NCBI RefSeq assembly: GCF_008932295.1
Contig: NZ_WBWA01000020.1
Location: 21,425 to 85,424 of the forward strand
Reading direction: 5' to 3'
DNA length: 64,000 nucleotides
From: Brucella tritici
GTDB lineage: Bacteria; Pseudomonadota; Alphaproteobacteria; Rhizobiales; Rhizobiaceae
Each line of letters starts with the position of its first letter. Positions within the stretch are counted from its first letter, which is position 1. Of this stretch, positions 59,346 through 64,000 are shown piece after piece. The notes under the pieces were generated by a model, which did no database searches, had not been told where the DNA came from, and saw nothing but the letters and a program-made list of their open reading frames with translations. The position numbers were made by a program, and so were the translations under genes.

Positions 59346-60542
59346 CTAAAGATATTTCCGCAGCCAACCGGTGGAAAGTTCCATTGCGGCCCCCAAGGCA
59401 CGCTTCGAGAGGCTTCCTTCCTCGACAGATTGCACCGTAAAAACAGGAACATCGCGAAGGATGCTACCATTGAGCTCCAGCTGAAGAACACCGACTTGCC
59501 GGTTATCGGCGACAGGGGCGTCGAGTGGCCCCTTATAGATAATGCGGGCCTTGAGCTTGTCGCGGCCATCCTTCGGTAGCAACAGCTCGACGCGATCCTT
59601 GACCTTCAACGACACATGGGTGAGCGCACCGCCGAAAACTTGTGCCTCACCTACAATCTCACCCGCAGGATAAAGCTGAACATCATCAAAAGCCGTCATC
59701 CCCCATTGCAGAAGGCGCTTTGCTTCTTCTTCACGCTCCTTGATGCTGGCAAGACCGCTCATCGCCAGATAAAGCCTGCGGCCGTTTTGTTCTGCCGACC
59801 CGACGAGCGCAAATCCGGATGCATCAGTAAACCCCGTCCCCATACCGTCCGCCCCGACATCAAGCCGTAACAAAGGATTGCGGTTACGCTGCATGATGTT
59901 GTTCCAGGTGAAGGCAGGTTGAGCATAGTATTTATAATACTCGGGATGGGCTGTCCGGATATGTCTCGCCAATCTGACAAGATCCTGAAGCGTGACCGCC
60001 TGCCCTTCAGCGGGCAAACCTGTCGAGTTCACAAATTTGGAACCGGTCAAACCCAGTTCCTGCGCACGATCATTCATACGCTTTGCAAAAGCCACTTCGC
60101 TGCCTGCCAGTCCTTCTGCCAGTACGATGGCGCCATCATTCGCCGACTGAACAATCATTCCCTGCAGTAGATCAGCGACTGTTGGCGCCGATTTGATGCG
60201 CGCAAACATCGTCGATGTTCCCGAAGGGGCACCACCGGTTCTCCAGGCATTCTCGCTGACGATGTAAGGCGTTTCGAGTGTTGTGGCGCCTTTATCAAGG
60301 GCTTCGAAAACCACTTCCGCCGTCATCAGCTTAGCTAAAGATGCGGGAGGTACCGGGACATTGGCATTCTTCGAGAGAAGCACCGTTCCGCTTCGATCAT
60401 CGAGAAGTAATACCTGTGGAGCCTTTGAAACAAACGCTGGCTCAACAGGTGCCGCCTGACTTACAACTGGCGCGAAAGTAGCTAGCGCGCCCCACACAGA
60501 GGCCGCACGCGCAAAAGCCAGTGTTTTTGAAATCAACCCCAT
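59346..60542 (-). CDS. dacF: D-alanyl-D-alanine carboxypeptidase (DacF type) with changed KTG motif
   Basis: 398 residues. A signal peptide (about 1-30), SxxK motif PASLAKLMT (about 66-74) and SxN motif SANDGAI are present. The third motif, normally KTG, reads GTG (DGMGTGFT), with Gly in place of the Lys. A C-terminal beta domain follows (about 300-398). It trims pentapeptides of murein in the periplasm. The Lys loss may mean altered or low activity. 89 nt upstream of tmk. Confidence 0.85.
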   Translation of the reverse strand: MGLISKTLAFARAASVWGALATFAPVVSQAAPVEPAFVSKAPQVLLLDDRSGTVLLSKNANVPVPPASLAKLMTAEVVFEALDKGATTLETPYIVSENAWRTGGAPSGTSTMFARIKSAPTVADLLQGMIVQSANDGAIVLAEGLAGSEVAFAKRMNDRAQELGLTGSKFVNSTGLPAEGQAVTLQDLVRLARHIRTAHPEYYKYYAQPAFTWNNIMQRNRNPLLRLDVGADGMGTGFTDASGFALVGSAEQNGRRLYLAMSGLASIKEREEEAKRLLQWGMTAFDDVQLYPAGEIVGEAQVFGGALTHVSLKVKDRVELLLPKDGRDKLKARIIYKGPLDAPVADNRQVGVLQLELNGSILRDVPVFTVQSVEEGSLSKRALGAAMELSTGWLRKYL

Positions 60543-60634
60543 GAAAATCCCATTACGTGAGCAATGTGACAGAGCTTACGCAACGAATCCGACCAAAATC
60601 AATATGCCAGCGCTTATCACTGTATCGTGACTGG

Positions 60635-61909
60635 TCAATCCAGACGAACGACAAACGCATTCTCTGCGCCTGCCTTCCAGGCCGCGCGCAGCAGAGCATC
60701 ATTTCCGCCCTTCTCTGCCACGGCTGTCAGCTCGTAAGACTCACTGGTTTCGGTAGGAATCTTGGTAAGCGTAAATTTGGTCGAGCGCGGCAACGAAGCC
60801 TGAAGCTTTTTTGTTTCTTCAAGCGTCCTGAAAGTGCCAAGCTCGACATATTCGCCATGTTCCTCGGCTTCACGGCGCTTCCAAGCGCTTGATATCGCAT
60901 CCTTGGTCAGGATGCCGCCATAGGTGCGCTCTTCGGCATAGGCGGTTGCGGCAAGCCGGTCAGAAGCGTAGCCCGCGAGACCGCTCACACCGGCAGCATT
61001 CGCCACCCCGAAGCTGGCTCCAGGACGATGCGACGGCACAGGAACGTTTGCTGGTAGCAACGGAGCAGCCCCGCCAGACGGGTCGCTATAAGCAGGATCG
61101 ACAGCAAAAGGCGAGTTTTCAGGTATAGGCGCAGAGACCGGAACAGCGTCCATCACAGGCATAGGAATGCGTGATTTCGGCGAAGTCGGCGTCGGCCCGT
61201 TCATCGCCATCATGACACCGGTTGCAGGTTGGCCGATCGTATCGCCACCTGCCGGACGGTAAGAAGCCATCAGGAATGCGTCGTCACTACCTTCCAGCGG
61301 CGCCCTTCCAACATACTCAACCTTCACATTCGCGGTGCCGTGATGCTGGTAATCAAGCATTTCGGCAGCTTTCTGGGAAAGATCGATGACACGGTCGAAT
61401 TCATACGGACCACGATCATTCACGCGCACGATGACAGAACTACCATTGGCAAGATTGGTCACACGGGCATAACTCGGTAACGGCATGGTTGGATGCGCAG
61501 CCGTCAGATGCGCCATGTCATAGACTTCGCCATTCGCTGTCAGGCGACCATGAAAAGCTTCACCATACCAAGAGGCGTGGCCGATCTTGACGTAGTTCTT
61601 ATCTTCCTTGGGATAATACCAGCGCCCTTTGACCTTGTAGGGTTGCCCGGTCTGATCGCGTCCACCACCACGCGGTAAAGGCTGCCCCTTCGAAAAAGCC
61701 ACACGTGGACTGGCTTTCACGCCATATTTGGATTCGGCGAAGTATTCCTTCGAGCGCTTTGTCTTCGATTTCGGCTGAGGTGCCGATGCGCAGCCCGCCA
61801 AAGCGACAGCGATAGCCATGAACGACAACATGGCGACGGAACCGCGCTTGTCGCACACCTTCACTGCCTTGCCGTTGACCGAATGTTTCAGCCCTCGTTT
61901 CGAATCCAT
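60635..61909 (-). CDS. rlpA: RlpA-type septal ring lytic transglycosylase with SPOR domain
   Basis: About 424 residues. A lipoprotein signal ends at ALAGC (about residue 40). The double-psi beta-barrel domain (about 105-205) has HASWYGEAFHGRLTANGE and the catalytic Asp region VNDRGPYEF. A Pro/Gly-rich linker precedes a C-terminal SPOR domain (about 345-424). It cleaves denuded glycan strands at the septum. The start is ATG 61909, or GTG 61918. Upstream of dacF, about 92 nt apart. Confidence 0.9.
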   Translation of the reverse strand: MDSKRGLKHSVNGKAVKVCDKRGSVAMLSFMAIAVALAGCASAPQPKSKTKRSKEYFAESKYGVKASPRVAFSKGQPLPRGGGRDQTGQPYKVKGRWYYPKEDKNYVKIGHASWYGEAFHGRLTANGEVYDMAHLTAAHPTMPLPSYARVTNLANGSSVIVRVNDRGPYEFDRVIDLSQKAAEMLDYQHHGTANVKVEYVGRAPLEGSDDAFLMASYRPAGGDTIGQPATGVMMAMNGPTPTSPKSRIPMPVMDAVPVSAPIPENSPFAVDPAYSDPSGGAAPLLPANVPVPSHRPGASFGVANAAGVSGLAGYASDRLAATAYAEERTYGGILTKDAISSAWKRREAEEHGEYVELGTFRTLEETKKLQASLPRSTKFTLTKIPTETSESYELTAVAEKGGNDALLRAAWKAGAENAFVVRLD

Positions 61910-62085
61910 ACGCCACACGCCCGTTACTCAACAACACAACCGAAAACGCGGGTTGCGCCTTTATAGAATTTAGTGATGTCACCGATTCATTGACGGATCA
62001 TTAAAGCTTTTGGAATTTTGCGTATTTTGAGTCGCATCACGTGGCATCCGCTCGACTCCAACGACCCGTATCATCTCAGCCTTGT

Positions 62086-62110
62086 GGAACAATCGTGCAT
62101 TCAAAACGTT
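62086..62110 (+). promoter_or_regulatory. EcfG/RpoE2-type general stress promoter P1
   Basis: GGAAC (62086-62090), a 16-nt spacer and CGTT (62107-62110), an exact match to the alphaproteobacterial general stress consensus GGAAC-N16/17-CGTT. It is 28 nt upstream of the 25-residue peptide ORF. An inverted repeat GTTGAATTTTCAAC (62108-62121) overlaps the -10 end. Confidence 0.82.
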
Positions 62111-62137
62111 GAATTTTCAACAGGAAGGAGAATACAA

Positions 62138-62215
62138 ATGCTGAGAGCAATGATCCTTTGGCTGATGGGTGTTCCACTCGTTGTCGTGCTGCTTATCTGG
62201 TATTTTTTCTTTTAG
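62138..62215 (+). CDS. 25-residue hydrophobic membrane peptide
   Basis: A 25-codon ORF (MLRAMILWLMG..., ending WYFFF) that is almost entirely one membrane helix. It has a near-ideal GGAAGGAG site 8 nt upstream and starts with ATG 62138. The frame could extend to 62018 but the site and promoter P1 (62086-62110) support the short form. Small single-helix peptides of this sort are common in the Rhizobiales, but I know of no function. Expression is probably induced by general stress. Confidence 0.75.
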   Translation: MLRAMILWLMGVPLVVVLLIWYFFF

Positions 62216-62219
62216 ATGT

Positions 62220-62244
62220 GGAACGTTTGAACCTTTCAACCGTT
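62220..62244 (+). promoter_or_regulatory. EcfG/RpoE2-type general stress promoter P2
   Basis: A second exact GGAAC (62220-62224)-N16-CGTT (62241-62244), 5 nt after the peptide stop codon. It would fire a transcript from about 62251 that does not encode a credible protein. Confidence 0.8.
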
Positions 62245-62250
62245 ATTCAT

Positions 62251-62325
62251 ACGGCTCTAATGACCTCCGAGCCAGTCACCTAACGTCATGGATTAGGCCC
62301 GCTCCAACAAGGCGGGTCTTTTTTT
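62251..62325 (+). ncRNA. Candidate stress-induced small RNA
   Basis: About 75 nt between promoter P2 and the terminator. A 5-bp stem GGCTC (62253-62257) / GAGCC (62269-62273) presents an 11-nt loop with CCTCC (62264-62268), an anti-Shine-Dalgarno motif common in alphaproteobacterial trans-acting sRNAs. The 3' end is the intrinsic terminator. The exact 5' end is inferred from the promoter spacing. Confidence 0.62.
62296..62325 (+). terminator. Intrinsic terminator of the peptide/sRNA locus
   Basis: GGCCCGC (62296-62302) pairs with GCGGGTC (62312-62318, one G-T pair), with a 9-nt loop and seven T residues (62319-62325). Confidence 0.85.
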
Positions 62326-62337
62326 GCGCACTGAATA

Positions 62338-63234
62338 TCACGGCCTCTTTGTCGGATCAGGCATGTAGACATTGATCGCCTTGCGCAGCAGACGGAAATG
62401 AGCTGGCGTCCAGGTAGACAGCTCGCCATCTGTGTTTACGGCACGCGGCTTCTTGGTGCGCACAATCACTTCGGTCGTCGGGAAAGCCCGTACATCATCC
62501 CACTTGGAATGCGTTCCACGGCGCAAACTTGGCAAAAGACGCAAAAGTTTCCACCAGTGGTCGACCTCTAGGCTATAAAAATCCAGTTTGCCGTCATCCA
62601 CTGTAGCGTCCTTCTCGACGGCCATGCCCCCGCCGTAGAATTTTCCGTTCCCGACAGAGACCTGCAACGTACGAATTTTTTCTGTCATGCCATCATGTTC
62701 CAGATAGGCTGTGAAAAGCTCCGAACGCATGAGGATACGTGCCGCAACGATTGCATAGCCGAGTTTTCCCCACTTCTTCTTTGCCGCAGAACTGAGTTGC
62801 TGCGCCAGTTCGGCACTGAAACCGATACTCGCGACATTGAAGTAAAGATGACCGTTCACTTCACCCAGATCGATGGGCTGAACCTCATAGGAAGCAAGGC
62901 GACGCGCCGCGCCAATCGGATCGGCAGGAATGCCGATGGTTCGGGCGAAATCGTTTGCAGTCCCGAGCGGAAGAATTGCAAGTGGCAATCCCGTTTCCAT
63001 CAATCCTTTAGCCGCAGCGTTCAGCGAACCGTCGCCACCACCGACAATAACGAGATCGCAATCTCTTTCACGGAGGATCACATCCGAAATCGTCTCATTG
63101 TCCTGCGGATTTCGCTCGATAAGCTGGAGACCACCACGTTCCAATGCGGAACGAATATCGGCACCGTATCCCCTGCCATTTCGGGCGTGTGGGTTCACGA
63201 TAAGTAGTGCCCGGCGCTTTGTGGTCTTGCCCAT
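62338..63234 (-). CDS. YegS/DAGK-family lipid kinase
   Basis: About 298 residues. The N-terminal diacylglycerol kinase catalytic domain has IVNPHARNGRG, VGGGDGSLNAAA (about 64-75) and LPLGTANDFARTIG (about 90-103), then a beta-sandwich C-terminal domain ending near KAINVYMPDP. It phosphorylates a lipid; diacylglycerol or phosphatidylglycerol are both possible. ATG 63234 follows AGGAA. A long N-terminal frame to 63321 has no support. Confidence 0.88.
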   Translation of the reverse strand: MGKTTKRRALLIVNPHARNGRGYGADIRSALERGGLQLIERNPQDNETISDVILRERDCDLVIVGGGDGSLNAAAKGLMETGLPLAILPLGTANDFARTIGIPADPIGAARRLASYEVQPIDLGEVNGHLYFNVASIGFSAELAQQLSSAAKKKWGKLGYAIVAARILMRSELFTAYLEHDGMTEKIRTLQVSVGNGKFYGGGMAVEKDATVDDGKLDFYSLEVDHWWKLLRLLPSLRRGTHSKWDDVRAFPTTEVIVRTKKPRAVNTDGELSTWTPAHFRLLRKAINVYMPDPTKRP

Positions 63235-63522
63235 AGATTTCCTGTCGTCTGCAACAGCCAGAAAATCTGACTGTATGGTAGGAGTGTCATCTGCAGATGG
63301 CCTCTCAATTCGGGATATCAATGGAACGTTTCATGAAAAATTTGTCACGATACTGTAGTGTTTCGTGAGGTCATGAGGTAGAAAGCCAAGACGAGGTCGG
63401 CTTGTCGACAAAACAGTTTGACGAGACCAGAAAGAGAACATAGTTTGGCAAAACCAACTGTAAAAAATTCTGATGCGACCTCGTCAGACGCGTCGCTAAT
63501 TGACTGAAATACATTACAGTTT

Positions 63523-63596
63523 GCGGGTATGATGTAATGGTAGCCTGTCAGCTTCCCAAGCTGAACGCGCGGGTTCGATTCCCGCTACCCGCTCCA
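63523..63596 (+). tRNA. tRNA-Gly (CCC anticodon)
   Basis: Acceptor stem GCGGGTA pairs with TACCCGC; the anticodon stem TCAGC/GCTGA holds the loop TTCCCAA with anticodon CCC. The T arm is GCGGG-TTCGATT-CCCGC. The CCA end is encoded. Confidence 0.95.
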
Positions 63597-63624
63597 GCAT
63601 AATCGCTCGCACAATCATCAGAGA

Positions 63625-63867
63625 CTAGCGAATATTTTCCCCGGTTTTCGGATTGACCTTCACCTCCACTTTGGCGCCAGCCTTGGTGACATATTCGATC
63701 TCGTAATAGCCACGATCATTCCAGTCGACTTCATCGATGAAAGCCGTATCCGCATTCTGTTCGATTTTCGCGATTATTTCCGAAAGCCTGGTGCCTTCCG
63801 GTGGTGGAGCGGCATAGGCCGCAACAACGGACAAACCAAGAAACAAGGTCGTAGCAGCAAAACGCAT
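63625..63867 (-). CDS. Small periplasmic PepSY-domain protein
   Basis: About 80 residues. Signal peptide (cleavage near AYAA, about 18) and one PepSY-type domain with YYEIEYVTKAGAKVEVKVNPKTGE at the C-terminus. ATG 63867 follows GGAGA. PepSY domains bind or inhibit proteases, or act in metal and redox processes; the role here is unknown. The flank from 63868 to the end of the window has no further gene that I can support. Confidence 0.85.
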   Translation of the reverse strand: MRFAATTLFLGLSVVAAYAAPPPEGTRLSEIIAKIEQNADTAFIDEVDWNDRGYYEIEYVTKAGAKVEVKVNPKTGENIR

Positions 63868-64000
63868 GATTATCTCCAATGAAAGAACTCAAGGGCAAAA
63901 ACGCATGATTTGCGTGGCTTTTCCCTGGGTTCTGTTGCGTTTTGATCGGCACTTGGTCCGATCGGTAAATCTTTCCCGTCGAAGGACAGATATTCGCCGC

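Overview
The window looks like a core chromosomal segment of a Brucellaceae alphaproteobacterium (Brucella, including the former Ochrobactrum). The NdvA/Cgt cyclic glucan exporter, the CckA kinase, DgcA, the class II DAHP synthase, the GPR-type polar-growth protein and the order rlpA-dacF-tmk-holB-metG-tatD are what I expect from that group. This assignment comes from recognising protein families, not from a search. Coding density is high and codon use is even. I see no insertion sequence, prophage, CRISPR array or conjugative gene.

Layout. 1-4.1 kb: serine hydrolase fragment, two flavoproteins and an LtrA membrane protein. 4.1-9.8 kb: cckA, a FliO-like membrane protein, dksA and a SixA phosphatase. 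9.9-13.2 kb: the YcjX/YcjF pair and a secreted protein. 13.2-15 kb: folate genes folP-folB-folK. 15-16.7 kb: a DUF922 protein and a 2Fe-2S ferredoxin beside a ferredoxin reductase-like flavoprotein that lacks its NADPH domain. 17.3-22.2 kb: one 1620-residue coiled-coil protein (GPR-like). 22.3-26.1 kb: an Mla-type lipid transport operon. 26.1-29.0 kb: dgcA, and a plcP-agt lipid-remodelling pair with a candidate Pho box. 29.1-35.8 kb: divergent citrate synthase paralogues, an SDR, malic enzyme and a lipoprotein. 35.7-42.4 kb: gltX, nadE, dgkA, DAHP synthase and gor. 42.5-48.5 kb: DUF2059 gene, rpiA, gph, nnrD, and glnB-glnA behind a sigma-54 promoter. 48.7-54.2 kb: ATP12 chaperone, HAD phosphatase, DMT transporter, pseudouridine synthase and ndvA. 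54.2-61.9 kb: the MBL-tatD-metG-holB-tmk-dacF-rlpA group. 62-64 kb: a stress-promoter locus, a lipid kinase, tRNA-Gly(CCC) and a PepSY protein.

The part most worth following up is 62.08-62.33 kb. Two copies of the general-stress (EcfG/RpoE2-type) promoter, GGAAC-N16-CGTT, lie 134 bp apart. The first precedes a 25-residue hydrophobic peptide with a near-perfect ribosome binding site. The second follows that gene's stop codon and precedes about 75 nt that carry an exposed CCTCC loop and end in an intrinsic terminator, which suggests a stress-induced small RNA. Other notable points are the domain-deleted ferredoxin reductase, a citrate synthase with an N-terminal helix-turn-helix next to a paralogue with Glu in place of the catalytic Asp, and a lipoprotein gene whose start codon lies inside an inverted repeat.

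Several gene groups suggest shared jobs. The Mla operon, ndvA, plcP-agt, dgkA and the YegS-like kinase all handle envelope lipids or glucans. GPR, CckA, RlpA and DacF act in polar growth, cell cycle and wall remodelling. The glnB-glnA pair controls nitrogen assimilation.
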